Shown: one piece after another, positions 25,778 to 34,034 of the stretch
Layout of the letters: every line of letters starts with the position of its first letter
Numbering within the stretch: the first letter of the stretch is position 1
Source of the DNA: FEN-1219 sp039933105
Lineage (GTDB): Bacteria > Pseudomonadota > Gammaproteobacteria > Steroidobacterales > Rariloculaceae
Assembly: GCA_039933105.1 (NCBI GenBank)
Contig: JBDTOT010000016.1
Span: 33,582-97,581, forward strand
Length of the DNA: 64,000 bases
Reading direction: 5' to 3'
The notes under the pieces: generated by a model
Seen by the model: the letters and a program-made list of their open reading frames with translations, nothing else
Told to the model about the DNA's origin: nothing
The model's database searches: none
Translations under genes and position numbers: made by a program

Positions 25778-26722
25778 ATGGATCAAGGTGTGTTGCTATT
25801 AGTCATTGTGGTCGCGGTGCTCGCCATCACGATTCTCCGCAAGACTGCGGTCGTCGTGCCGCAGCAGAGCGCTTACATCGTCCAACGGCTGGGCAAGTAC
25901 CACAGTACGTTGAACGCCGGATTTCATGTCTTGTTGCCGTTCGTCGAGAACGTTGCCTACCGCCATAGTCTGAAAGAAGACGCGATCGATATTCCGGAAC
26001 AGATCTGCATCACGAAGGACAACGTGCAGGTCGGCATTGACGGTGTGTTGTACCTGCAGGTGCTCGACGCGGCGCGTGCGTCATACGGAATTTCGAACTA
26101 CCACTTCGCGATCTCACAGCTCGCGCAGACCACGTTGCGTAGCGAGATCGGCAAGATCGATCTCGATCGCACCTTCGAGGAGCGTTCCACGATCAATTCG
26201 AACATCGTGAACGAGCTCGACAAAGCCACCGAGGCGTGGGGCGTGAAGGTGTTGCGCTACGAGATCAAGAACATCAATCCGCCGCGCGACATCATCCAGG
26301 CCATGGAAAAGCAGATGCGCGCCGAGCGGGAGAAGCGCGCCGTGATTCTGGCTTCCGAAGGCGATCGTGACGCCAAGATCAACCAGGCAGAAGGCGAGAA
26401 GCAGCGCGTCATCAAGGAGTCAGAGGCCAAACGCCAGCAGCAGATTAACGAAGCGGCAGGTCAGGCCGAGGCGATTCTCTCGGTCGCCACGGCAACGGCC
26501 GAAGGCTTGCGGCGCGTGGCCGAGTCCGTCAGCTCGCAGGGTGGCCGCGAAGCCATGCAGCTACGCGTGGCCGAGGAATACGTGCACCAGTTCGGCAACC
26601 TCGCGCGTACCGCGAACACGCTCGTAGTGCCCGCCAACTTGAGCGACGTCGCGAGCATGATTGCGCTCGCCACGAAGGTGTTCGATCAAGCCCGACCGGC
26701 GGCCGGAACTCCGGCGCGCTGA
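25778..26722 (+). CDS. SPFH-domain protein (QmcA/stomatin-like)
   Basis: 314 residues: an N-terminal membrane anchor (LLLVIVVAVLAITIL), then the SPFH core VPQQSAYIVQRLGKYHSTLNAGFH, ITKDNVQVGIDGVLYLQV and RSEIGKIDLDRTFEERS, then a long charged coiled coil rich in Glu, Lys and Gln (about 180-240). Such proteins form large membrane rings and influence proteases. It sits in an operon with NfeD. The last 37 bp overlap the convergent AlkD-like gene. Confidence 0.92.
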   Translation: MDQGVLLLVIVVAVLAITILRKTAVVVPQQSAYIVQRLGKYHSTLNAGFHVLLPFVENVAYRHSLKEDAIDIPEQICITKDNVQVGIDGVLYLQVLDAARASYGISNYHFAISQLAQTTLRSEIGKIDLDRTFEERSTINSNIVNELDKATEAWGVKVLRYEIKNINPPRDIIQAMEKQMRAEREKRAVILASEGDRDAKINQAEGEKQRVIKESEAKRQQQINEAAGQAEAILSVATATAEGLRRVAESVSSQGGREAMQLRVAEEYVHQFGNLARTANTLVVPANLSDVASMIALATKVFDQARPAAGTPAR

Positions 26723-27444
26723 CGTTTGCCGTTCAAATAAGCGCGGCGCTGCGTGGCGGACAGCTTCTCGATCGCATAGCGCAGCATCGTGCGCGGCATT
26801 TGTCGGTGATGCCGGTTCAGAAATCGCGCGGCCGCGGCGGCGTCGCGATTGCCGACCTCGCGCAACATCCAACCGACGGCCTTGTGGATCAAGTCGTGCT
26901 CATCAAGGAGCAACAGCTCGGCGATCCTGAGTGTGTCGGCGAAATCGTTGCGCCGGATGAACCAGAACGTGGCGAGGATTGCGACGCGGCGTTCCCAGAG
27001 ATTGCGTGATCGCGCGAGCTCGTATAACGGCGCGCGAGCCCGGTGCTCGAGGAATTGCCCCGCGATGTCTGGGGCCGACGTGTCGACGAGATCCCAGTTG
27101 TTCACGTAGCGGCGAATAGCGCGCAGGTAACCGCCGTAAATCCGCTTGCGGCCGCTCTCATCCGAACGCTTGAACGCCGCGACGAGCAGGAGCAACGCGA
27201 GCAAGCGTTCTTCGTGCAGTGGCGAGCGCAGCAGCCCGAACATCACAGGGATGCTCACGGCACGATGCTCGCGCGCCACGCGGCGTAACACCGGCACGCG
27301 AATGCCGAGAAACTGATCGCCCTCGCCGTACTCGCCGACGCCGCTTTTGAAGAACCGCGTGGCGTGCATTGAGATGGCGAGATTCGCCAGTGCGCGCAGC
27401 TGCGTGCGAATCGCCGCGAGATCGTCCGCCGTCGTGCTTGTCAT
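26686..27444 (-). CDS. DNA alkylation repair protein, AlkD-like
   Basis: 252 residues of paired helices (HEAT-like) as in AlkD DNA glycosylases. Recognisable elements are FFKSGVGEYGEGDQFLGIRVP, the YVNNWDLVDTSAPDI segment with the catalytic Asp region, and LLLDEHDLIHKAVGWMLREVG. It would excise cationic alkylated bases such as N3- and N7-alkylpurines. The convergent arrangement with the SPFH gene means the two mRNAs overlap by 37 bp. Confidence 0.9.
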   Translation of the reverse strand: MTSTTADDLAAIRTQLRALANLAISMHATRFFKSGVGEYGEGDQFLGIRVPVLRRVAREHRAVSIPVMFGLLRSPLHEERLLALLLLVAAFKRSDESGRKRIYGGYLRAIRRYVNNWDLVDTSAPDIAGQFLEHRARAPLYELARSRNLWERRVAILATFWFIRRNDFADTLRIAELLLLDEHDLIHKAVGWMLREVGNRDAAAAARFLNRHHRQMPRTMLRYAIEKLSATQRRAYLNGKRQRAGVPAAGRA

Positions 27445-27476
27445 CCGCCTGCCGGAGTCGGAGCCCTATGGGTCCG

Positions 27477-28103
27477 ATGGTATGCTCCGCGTCGAGGAAA
27501 ATCCTGCGTCGATTGTGTCGCTGGTTCGGGCCCGACCCGAACCGATTCCTTCGCTCCCGCCACCGTCTCGACGTCTTGTGGATCGAACCGATCCAGGACG
27601 TCTTCGCGACGCTGCGCAAGAACATTGCGGAGTACCCGCGGCAGCGAGCGCTACAAGCACTCGTCACCGACCGCGATGACCACGAATACGAGTTTCACGT
27701 CGCGAACGACGCGGGCGAATCGTCGTCGATCCTCGAGCTCAAGCAGCACAAGGACGTGTAGCCAAAAGTCGCGTTCACGGAGTCGATCCACCTGCGCAGC
27801 GTGACGTTGCCGACTCTGCTCGAGCGCGAAGGTCTGGACATAATGCGCTACGACACGCTCGTAATGGACACGCAGGGGTCGGAACTGTTGGTCCTCGCGG
27901 GCGCCGCGGGTCTGTTGCCCGGGTTCGCGTTCATCAAGACCGAAGTGCCGGCTTTCGAAGCTTACGAAGGCTGCGCGCAGCTCGCCGAGTTCGCGGCGTT
28001 CATGGCTGCGCGGGGTTTTGCGGAGCTTGCGCGGAACCGGTTTGCGAGTCGGGCCGCCGGCGGGAATTACTACGACGTGATCTATCAGCGAGCGAAATCG
28101 TGA
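27477..28103 (+). pseudogene. FkbM-family methyltransferase, broken
   Basis: The frame has recognisable FkbM features: LWIEPIQDVFATLRKNIAEYP, EYEFHVANDAGESSSILEL, YDTLVMDTQGSELLVLAGA and a C-terminal GNYYDVIYQ. It is interrupted by an in-frame TAG at 27759-27761 between HKDV and PKVAFTESIHL, a place where normal proteins continue. The N-terminus also lacks the usual glycine-rich SAM-binding loop before the IEP motif. Two defects in an otherwise well-kept frame suggest recent decay. A single base error at the TAG would not restore the missing loop. Confidence 0.75.
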
Positions 28104-28211
28104 TCGACGCGCCACCCGTCGGCGGGGGCCCTGTGACGCGTGTCTTAGGCGAAGTTCCCGCGCGCGCCTATGCTTTTAGCAGATTCGACGCAAGGAAGCA
28201 GGCTCACGATC

Positions 28212-28934
28212 ATGGGCATGAACTCGACTCTGGTAATCAACGCTAAGGGCGGTGTCGGTAAGACCACGATTACCACGAATCTTGCGAGTTACTTTGCTTC
28301 GCGCGGCGTCCCGACCACCATCGCCGACTACGATCCGCAGAGCTCGAGCTTGAACTGGCTCGCGCAACGCTCAGCCGACATGCCGACAATTCACGGCGCG
28401 GATCTCGCGCCGCGCGCCGGTCTTACCCTGCAGAACGGCCGTCGGCAAGTCCCGCTCTCTACACGGCAGTTGATCATGGACGCGCCGGCCGGACCGTCGC
28501 GCCTTCTGCTGCAGGACTTGATGCAGCGCACGCAGTCGGTTCTGATTCCGGTCGCGCCTTCCGCGATCGACATTCACGCAACGGCGAACTTCATCAAGGA
28601 GCTGTTGCTCATTGGCCAGGTTCGCTTCCGTCACATCCGCGTTGCTGTCATCGCTAACCGCGTGCGCAATGCGCGTCCCGTGTACGAGCCGCTCGAGCGT
28701 TTCGTGTCGTCGCTCGGCATCGCTTTCCTCACGCGCGTCAGCGATGCAGATATTTACGTGGATGCGGCCGAGAAGGGCCTCGGCATTTTCGATCTGCCGC
28801 CCGAGCAATGTGCCGCCGAGCTGCGTGAGTTTCAGCCGATCGTGCATTGGTTGACCGGCGATGCGCCGCTCGAGACCGAAGGTACGCCGCCCGTCACCAG
28901 TAACGTGATCCAGCTGAACGTCGCGCGCGCCTAG
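28212..28934 (+). CDS. ParA/MinD-like ATPase
   Basis: 240 residues from the ATG at 28212 (a second ATG lies two codons later). The deviant Walker A KGGVGKTT comes at once, the switch region is ADYDPQSSSLNWLAQR, and MDAPAG replaces the usual D(S/C)PP-type Walker B surroundings. VLIPVAPSAIDIHATANFI follows. No ParB, chemotaxis or cellulose gene is adjacent, so its cargo is unknown. This orphan type is used for positioning chromosomes, plasmids or protein complexes. Confidence 0.85.
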   Translation: MGMNSTLVINAKGGVGKTTITTNLASYFASRGVPTTIADYDPQSSSLNWLAQRSADMPTIHGADLAPRAGLTLQNGRRQVPLSTRQLIMDAPAGPSRLLLQDLMQRTQSVLIPVAPSAIDIHATANFIKELLLIGQVRFRHIRVAVIANRVRNARPVYEPLERFVSSLGIAFLTRVSDADIYVDAAEKGLGIFDLPPEQCAAELREFQPIVHWLTGDAPLETEGTPPVTSNVIQLNVARA

Positions 28935-28959
28935 CTCCCGCGCTTTCCGGCGCTCACGT

Positions 28960-31113
28960 TCAGCGCACGTGCTGAGTGCGGAACGCCTTGTGTTTACCCT
29001 TCGCGCCGCGTTTGCCTTCCGGGGCATTCGGCCCGCTGACGCCCCTTGGTTGGAAGCGCGGCACGAGTTGGTGCTTGCCGTTGCCGATCAAGTCATCACG
29101 GCCCATGTGTTTCAGCGCCATGCGCAGCATCGGCCAGTTGTTCGCATCGTGGTAGCGCAGGAAGGCCTTGTGCAACCGGCGTACTTTCAGACCGCGCGGA
29201 ATCACGACGTTTTCCGACGTGCGCGTCACGCGTTTCAACGGGTTCTTGCCCGAGTAGTACATGGCCGACGCGGTGGCCATCGGGCCTGGCAGGAATGCCT
29301 GCACCTGGTCCGCGCGATAGCCGTTCTTCTTGAGCCACAGCGCGAGCTCGAGCATGTCTGCGTCGGTAGTCCCGGGGTGCGCCGCGATGAAATACGGAAT
29401 CAGGTACTGTTCTTTGCCGGCGGATTGCGAAAAACGATCGAAGAGCTGCTTGAACTTGTAATACGTGCCGACGCCCGGCTTCATCATTTTCGACAGGGGC
29501 CCTTCGCCAATGGCCTCGGGCGCTATCTTCAGATACCCACCGACGTGATGCTGGGCGAGTTCCTTCACGTACTCCGGCGATTCGATCGCGAGGTCGTAGC
29601 GGACGCCGGACGCGATCAGCACCTTCTTGATGCCGGGCAACTCACGCGCGCGGCGGTACAGCTTGATCAACGGCGCATGGTTCGTGTTTAGATTTGGACA
29701 CACGGCCGGGTACACGCATGACGGCCGTCGGCACGCGGCCTCGATCTTGCGGCTCTTGCATGCGATGCGGTACATGTTCGCCGTGGGGCCGCCCAGGTCG
29801 GAGATCACGCCCGTGAAGCCGGGCACGGAGTCGCGGATGCTTTCGATCTCGCGCAACACCGAATCTTCGCTACGGTTCTGGATGATGCGGCCTTCGTGCT
29901 CCGTGATCGAACAGAACGTGCAGCCGCCGAAGCAGCCGCGCTGGATCGTGACCGAGAACCGAATCATTTCGTACGCCGGGATCTTGGCATTGGCGTAGGC
30001 CGGGTGCGGCACGCGCGCGTACGGCAACTCGTAGATGCGGTCCATCTCCGGCATCGTCAACGGGATCGGCGGCGGATTCAGCCACACATCGCTTTGTCCG
30101 TGCCGCTGCACGAGCGCGCGCGCATTACCGGGGTTCGATTCCATGTGCAGGATGCGTGACGCGTGCGCGTACAGCACAGGGTCGTCGTGGACCTGCTCGT
30201 AGCTTGGCAACCTGATATAGCTGCGCTCGCGATCGGCCGTCGGCACCCGGCGCGCGAAGCGCACGACGCTTACGCCCGGCTCTTTGGCCGCCGTTTCGCG
30301 CGCGGCGGCCGCGATTTCGGACTCCATGGCGTAAGGATTGGGAGGCGCGTCCGTGCGGCCTGGAAGATCCAGATGCGTCGAGTCGATCTCCGTCCAGTCT
30401 GTGCCGGCCGCGCTGCCGAGCAGTGCGGTGCCGCGCACGTTGCGAATCTGCGCCGGCCTTTCGCCTGCTGCGAGCCGGTGCGCGATCTCGACGATCTGAC
30501 GTTCGCCGTTGCCGAACACGAGCAAGTCGGCCCGCGAATCGAGCAGGATCGAACGGCGGACCTTCTCCTGCCAGTAGTCGTAGTGCGCGATGCGCCGCAG
30601 ACTCGCTTCGATGCCGCCGATTACGATCGGCGTTTCGGCGAACGCTTCGCGCACGCGCTGCGAATAGACAATGACGCTGCGATCCGGCCGCTGACCGCCG
30701 GCGCCGCCAGGTGTGTACGCGTCGTCACGGCGTACGCGTTTGTCGGCCGTGTAGCGGTTCACCATCGAGTCCATGTTGCCGGCGGTGACACCGAAGAACA
30801 GGCTCGGCGGGCCGAGTCGCTCGAAGTCGGCCGTCGACCGCCAGTCGGGCTGCGAGATGATGCCGACGCGAAACCCTTGCGCTTCGAGAACGCGGCCGAC
30901 CACGCCCATGCCGAAGCTCGGATGATCGACGTACGCGTCGCCGGTCACGAGGATCACGTCGCATTGATCCCAGCCAAGCGCGTCCATCTCGTCGCGCGAC
31001 ATCGGCAAGAACGGCGCGGGAGTCAGGCGGTGCGCCCAGAACTTCCGGTAGCCGAACAGGTCCGGCGCACGCAGCAGAGATTTTTCGGCCGTGGAAGGCG
31101 TGGGGGCAGGCAT
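28960..31113 (-). CDS. YgiQ-family radical SAM protein
   Basis: 717 residues, the family's usual length. The N-terminal UPF0313 region has FLPMSRDEMDALGWDQCDVILVTGDAYVDHPSFG, and the radical SAM cluster motif is C-x3-C-x2-C in RGCFGGCTFCSITEHEGR, followed by IPYFIAAHPGTTDADM. The substrate is unknown. The protein binds a 4Fe-4S cluster and SAM. It is transcribed away from the small membrane protein/HTH pair, sharing a 130-bp intergenic region that holds paired repeats. Confidence 0.92.
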   Translation of the reverse strand: MPAPTPSTAEKSLLRAPDLFGYRKFWAHRLTPAPFLPMSRDEMDALGWDQCDVILVTGDAYVDHPSFGMGVVGRVLEAQGFRVGIISQPDWRSTADFERLGPPSLFFGVTAGNMDSMVNRYTADKRVRRDDAYTPGGAGGQRPDRSVIVYSQRVREAFAETPIVIGGIEASLRRIAHYDYWQEKVRRSILLDSRADLLVFGNGERQIVEIAHRLAAGERPAQIRNVRGTALLGSAAGTDWTEIDSTHLDLPGRTDAPPNPYAMESEIAAAARETAAKEPGVSVVRFARRVPTADRERSYIRLPSYEQVHDDPVLYAHASRILHMESNPGNARALVQRHGQSDVWLNPPPIPLTMPEMDRIYELPYARVPHPAYANAKIPAYEMIRFSVTIQRGCFGGCTFCSITEHEGRIIQNRSEDSVLREIESIRDSVPGFTGVISDLGGPTANMYRIACKSRKIEAACRRPSCVYPAVCPNLNTNHAPLIKLYRRARELPGIKKVLIASGVRYDLAIESPEYVKELAQHHVGGYLKIAPEAIGEGPLSKMMKPGVGTYYKFKQLFDRFSQSAGKEQYLIPYFIAAHPGTTDADMLELALWLKKNGYRADQVQAFLPGPMATASAMYYSGKNPLKRVTRTSENVVIPRGLKVRRLHKAFLRYHDANNWPMLRMALKHMGRDDLIGNGKHQLVPRFQPRGVSGPNAPEGKRGAKGKHKAFRTQHVR

Positions 31114-31169
31114 CGCGGACTCGGGGTGCGGGATGGCGAGCAGGGTACCACCGCTGCCGTATGCTAGTG

Positions 31170-31189
31170 GTGTAAAAAATAGATGACAC
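31170..31189 (+). promoter_or_regulatory. Operator-like repeat 1 upstream of the membrane protein/HTH pair
   Basis: GTGTAAAAAATAGATGACAC, with GTGT and ACAC ends. It shares length and ends with the repeat at 31212-31231, and the centres are 42 bp apart, about four helical turns. Confidence 0.5.
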
Positions 31190-31211
31190 TAAGACACGAA
31201 TTCCACACACT

Positions 31212-31231
31212 GTGTAAAGAAAATCATACAC
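31212..31231 (+). promoter_or_regulatory. Operator-like repeat 2 upstream of the membrane protein/HTH pair
   Basis: GTGTAAAGAAAATCATACAC, flanked by T and A so that the inverted repeat is TGTGTA..TACACA. It ends 12 bp before the membrane-protein start, a place where a repressor would block transcription or translation. The HTH protein two genes downstream is the natural candidate. Confidence 0.5.
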
Positions 31232-31243
31232 AGAGCAGTCGCC

Positions 31244-31513
31244 GTGTCGTTTCGTGAGAAGAGCGCCTGGATTTCCTTCACCTGTCTGCTGCTGCAAATC
31301 GTGTTGCATCCGATCGTCGTGGTTCAGGCGTCGAAGGATGCGCGCACGCCGAAGGACGAAGGTGAGCGCCTCATCGAGCTGCGCGCCGCACGCGTAGGGT
31401 TCCATGCGCATGGCCAATCCGTGACACTGTTAGCTTCGGTGGGGTTCGCCGTCCTGATCGCGCGGCTCATGCAGCTCGGAACGGAAGTCACGATCTACGG
31501 GCGAGGCGGCTGA
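31244..31513 (+). CDS. Small membrane protein, apparently shortened relative of HTH-linked membrane proteins
   Basis: 89 residues (GTG start). The N-terminus MSFREKSAWISFTCLLLQIVL is a first membrane segment, then KDEGERLIELRAARVGFHAHG, then a second hydrophobic stretch. Homologs that I recall have about four segments and roughly 150 residues, with the DERERLIE-type motif in the middle, so segments between residues 25 and 40 seem to be missing here. It ends one base before the HTH gene, the usual operon order. Function unknown. Confidence 0.65.
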   Translation: MSFREKSAWISFTCLLLQIVLHPIVVVQASKDARTPKDEGERLIELRAARVGFHAHGQSVTLLASVGFAVLIARLMQLGTEVTIYGRGG

Positions 31514-31514
31514 A

Positions 31515-31733
31515 ATGGCGAGTCTTCCCATCGACAACCAAATTCGCCGGCAGCGCTTCGAGCACGGCGAGATGACGCAGCAGCAACTCGCGGAACGCGT
31601 CGGTGTAACTCGCCAGACCGTCAACGCAATCGAGCTCGGCAAATACTCGCCGTCGCTCGAAGTCGCGTTCCGAATCGCCGCGGTGTTCGGCGCGCCGCTC
31701 GAGCAGGTGTTTCAGTACCGTCAGAGCGGATAG
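31515..31733 (+). CDS. XRE-type HTH regulator (YozG/Cro-like)
   Basis: 72 residues, nearly all HTH: MTQQQLAERVGVTRQTVNAIELGKYSPSLEVAFRIAAVFG, then the usual PLEQVFQY end. It belongs to the compact XRE regulators that are encoded directly after a small membrane protein and probably control that operon. The two matched repeats upstream of the operon are likely targets. Confidence 0.88.
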   Translation: MASLPIDNQIRRQRFEHGEMTQQQLAERVGVTRQTVNAIELGKYSPSLEVAFRIAAVFGAPLEQVFQYRQSG

Positions 31734-31797
31734 CTGGCACACGCCTGGGAAGGCTCGTACTGTGGCGTCTCGCGATTTTGGACACACTCGAGACGCT

Positions 31798-32364
31798 ATG
31801 ACGGTTTTCATATCGATGCTGCGCGCTGTCAACGTGGGCGGTACCAGCCGGATCAAGATGGAGCTACTGCGTGCGGCGTACGAGGCGCTGGGCTTCAGGG
31901 ACGTGCGCTCGCTGCTGCAGAGCGGCAACGTGTTGTTCCGCACCAGCATCAAAGACTCGCGCCAGCTTGCGCGCCGAATTAAGCAGGAGCTCGAGAGGAA
32001 GTTCGGGCTCGAGATCGAGGTAGTGATCCGCACGCTGCCGGAGCTCGCGAGCATCGTCGACCGCAGTCCCGTGCTCTCGCCGCGCGCCGATCCCGCGAAG
32101 CTGCTCGTGATGTTCCTCGCGGGAGTGCCTGATGCACAGGGGCAGGCCCGGCTCGTGAAAACACACAAGGGCCCCGAGATGCTCGAGGTTCGCGGTCCGG
32201 AGGTTTACCTCTACTATCCCGAGGGTGTCGGACGTTCGAAATTGACGACGGCCGTTCTCGAGCGCCATTTAGGAGCGATAGGCACGTCCCGCAACTGGAA
32301 CACGCTGACGAAGCTCGTCGAGACCGCGCGCGACATCGAGCGGGGTGTCGGCGCGGCGGAATAG
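31798..32364 (+). CDS. DUF1697 family protein
   Basis: 188 residues from the ATG at 31798. Typical DUF1697 stretches are FISMLRAVNVGGTSRIKMELLRAAYEALG, LLQSGNVLF and, at the C-terminus, RNWNTLTKLVE. No biochemical function is established for the family. It has its own short upstream region after the HTH gene and no obvious partner. Confidence 0.88.
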   Translation: MTVFISMLRAVNVGGTSRIKMELLRAAYEALGFRDVRSLLQSGNVLFRTSIKDSRQLARRIKQELERKFGLEIEVVIRTLPELASIVDRSPVLSPRADPAKLLVMFLAGVPDAQGQARLVKTHKGPEMLEVRGPEVYLYYPEGVGRSKLTTAVLERHLGAIGTSRNWNTLTKLVETARDIERGVGAAE

Positions 32365-32379
32365 GGTTTCAGCATGCGC

Positions 32380-33318
32380 TCACAGTCGATCGAGCAATCG
32401 TCCGGTCGACGTTTCCCGCCTGCGGTCGAACGCCGCCAATGCGGCGTGCGTATAGGGTGCGAGCTGCCGCATGCCGTAGCGCATGAATCCCACAGCCCGC
32501 AATTCGGCCAGCGACTTGCGATAGTGATCGAGCAATGCGCCCGACAGGGCGGCGCCGCCGCGTTTCAGCACGATGCCGGCCGCGCGCGAAAGCACACGCG
32601 CTCGTTCGGGGAGCTCGCTGACAGCTGACACGGCAAGCAACGACGACACCTCGAACACCGAGCGGCCTTCGTTGTCAGCGGTTGCGCGCAACTCCTTCCA
32701 CAAACCCGTGACGGCTGTGGGACCCGGTAACCCCGGCGCCGGCAGCTGCCGAGCCTCCGCGACGAGCTGCGTCCATTCGCGGCGCAGACTGGCAACATCG
32801 AGCGGCGGCGTGTTCACCGTACTAGCGAGATGCGCCGCGCTCTTTTCGAGCCCTTGGAGAAGTTGCTCCATCGTCGCGAACGATTTTCCTGGGCCGAGCA
32901 GGCCTTCGCGCCGCAGCTCGGCTGCGATTTCGGGAATGAGGCGGCGACCGAATCCACAAATGTCGGCAAGTGCAGCGAGCACCCACACTGGGGACGCACG
33001 GAAGGCGAGAATACCCATGATCTCGATGCCATTTCCTGCGGCGCGGCGCAGCAGGAAGTTTTCGCCGAGCTGCTGATCAGTCGGCGTGTCGCCGGGAACT
33101 TGGCCGACATCGCTGATCAGGAACGAAAGCGGGACATCGACGAGGTTGCGGTACAGTTTGCCGCGCCGCAACCCGAGTGGCAGCGCCACGGCCGCCACTT
33201 CGTGCACGACGCCCGCGGTGAGTGCTGATGCCGAGCGCACGAGGCGCTCGGGGAGCGATGCCGCGTAGCGAACTCCGGCGCGTTTACTCAGACGGCGCAG
33301 TCGATCTTTGACCGGCAT
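32380..33318 (-). CDS. Uncharacterised protein with hydrophobic helices
   Basis: 312 residues. It has a basic N-terminus (VKDRLRRLSKRAG), alanine- and leucine-rich helices (SALTAGVVHEVAAVALPLGL, MGILAFRASPVWVLAALADI) and a helical, charged C-terminal half. The layout recalls EcsC-like peripheral membrane proteins, but I cannot find a diagnostic motif. It lies convergent to the DUF1697 gene (15-bp gap). I regard the frame as real on length and amino-acid composition. Confidence 0.65.
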   Translation of the reverse strand: MPVKDRLRRLSKRAGVRYAASLPERLVRSASALTAGVVHEVAAVALPLGLRRGKLYRNLVDVPLSFLISDVGQVPGDTPTDQQLGENFLLRRAAGNGIEIMGILAFRASPVWVLAALADICGFGRRLIPEIAAELRREGLLGPGKSFATMEQLLQGLEKSAAHLASTVNTPPLDVASLRREWTQLVAEARQLPAPGLPGPTAVTGLWKELRATADNEGRSVFEVSSLLAVSAVSELPERARVLSRAAGIVLKRGGAALSGALLDHYRKSLAELRAVGFMRYGMRQLAPYTHAALAAFDRRRETSTGRLLDRL

Positions 33319-33409
33319 TTCAGCAACGTATCACAGCGCGAATTCGTCGCTTCGCACACTTGCGTTTTGTGCCGGTCTTAGAGACGCTTAACACTGGTCC
33401 AACAGCCCG

Positions 33410-33422
33410 AAGGAGGTGATCC
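33410..33422 (+). promoter_or_regulatory. Extended Shine-Dalgarno, full match to the anti-SD tail
   Basis: AAGGAGGTGATCC is complementary over 13 nt to the conserved 3' end of proteobacterial 16S rRNA. The core AGGAGG ends 7 nt before the ATG at 33424. Natural mRNAs rarely use more than six to eight of these positions. Confidence 0.7.
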
Positions 33423-33423
33423 C

Positions 33424-33495
33424 ATGTCTAGTGAGAGCTTTGGGGTTTCAGCAGGTTGTGAGTGCCGTCCATATCGCGAGGTACTCAGCGACTGA
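33424..33495 (+). CDS. Possible 23-residue peptide (GxExxxY motif)
   Basis: The reading frame gives 23 residues with two Cys (12 and 14) and the stretch GCECRPYREV. The spacing G-x-E-x3-Y also occurs in PqqA, the 22-29 residue precursor of PQQ, but the rest is unlike PqqA and no pqq gene is in this window. Third codon positions are much less GC-rich than in neighbouring genes, which may reflect the RNA structure the region can form. It could be a real peptide, a leader, or a chance frame behind a ribosome-binding decoy. Confidence 0.4.
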   Translation: MSSESFGVSAGCECRPYREVLSD

Positions 33496-33522
33496 CCTTT
33501 GGGTTGGAGACCCCATCTCACG

Positions 33523-33555
33523 GAGGGCCGCCGCGCGCGGCCCTCTTTATTTTTG
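33523..33555 (+). terminator. Rho-independent terminator
   Basis: An 8-bp GC stem GAGGGCCG/CGGCCCTC (33523-33530 with 33538-33545) with a 7-nt loop, followed by TTTATTTTT. It ends a plus-strand transcript that contains the micro-ORF. Confidence 0.8.
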
Positions 33556-34034
33556 TCGAGCACCACACACCGTTACGTTTTTCGACCAACAACTGGTGGG
33601 ATCAACCATCCGCGGGACCACGCCGCGTTTCAGTTGCGGCGGTCGGCGTTCGACAGGACAAGGCTTTGCGTGCGGCTAATACCGCTGGCACGAAACCTGC
33701 TTTTTGACAGCGGGTCTCTCGTCGAGCGCTCAGTGAAGGTTTGACCAACCGAACCGAGCCGCCTGCTGTGTTTCCTCCCCGATACTCAACGGCAGCCGGC
33801 GGGAGACCCGCACCGAATGCGGCTGCGGAACCGGGACGCGAAATCCCATTCCGGGCAGATGAACCAACCCATCGCGCCGCGGGTCAATATGTCGTGTGAG
33901 CCCGGCCTGCCTGGCCGTAAGCTCTTGTTTAATCGTGACGGAAGTCCGCGCTCGGATTGGCAATTTCCAGCCGTGACGAGCAAAATGCCATTTTGGGAAC
34001 GCACCTGCCGTGGCGTGCGAATAGAGAGGGATCT
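33556..34034. other. Non-coding stretch before tatA
   Basis: About 480 bp without a convincing gene. Small hairpins such as GCGGG AGA CCCGC near 33801 occur. I looked for tmRNA, RNase P RNA, 6S RNA and common riboswitch cores and saw none. GAGAGGGAT at 34024-34032 is the tatA ribosome-binding site. It might hold remnants of a lost gene or an unrecognised RNA. Confidence 0.45.

Larger units (their letters stand above)
33410..33555 (+). ncRNA. Candidate structured RNA/micro-ORF transcript
   Basis: The segment begins with a 13-nt stretch complementary to the 16S rRNA 3' end and finishes at a strong terminator. Two nested helices can be drawn: TGGGGTTTC (33441-33449) with GAGACCCCA (33507-33515), extended after a 4-nt bulge by GAGA/TCTC, and inside it GAGTGCC (33460-33466) with GGTACTC (33480-33486). 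The first has one G-U pair in nine, the second one in seven. This may be a regulatory RNA or the mRNA of the micro-ORF it contains. I do not recognise a known RNA family. Confidence 0.45.

Noticed and set aside
33378..33566. Minus-strand frame and GGATCACCTCCTT as a 16S rRNA end
   Set aside because: The minus-strand sequence equals the 16S tail only because the plus strand has an extended Shine-Dalgarno. No further rRNA sequence precedes it.
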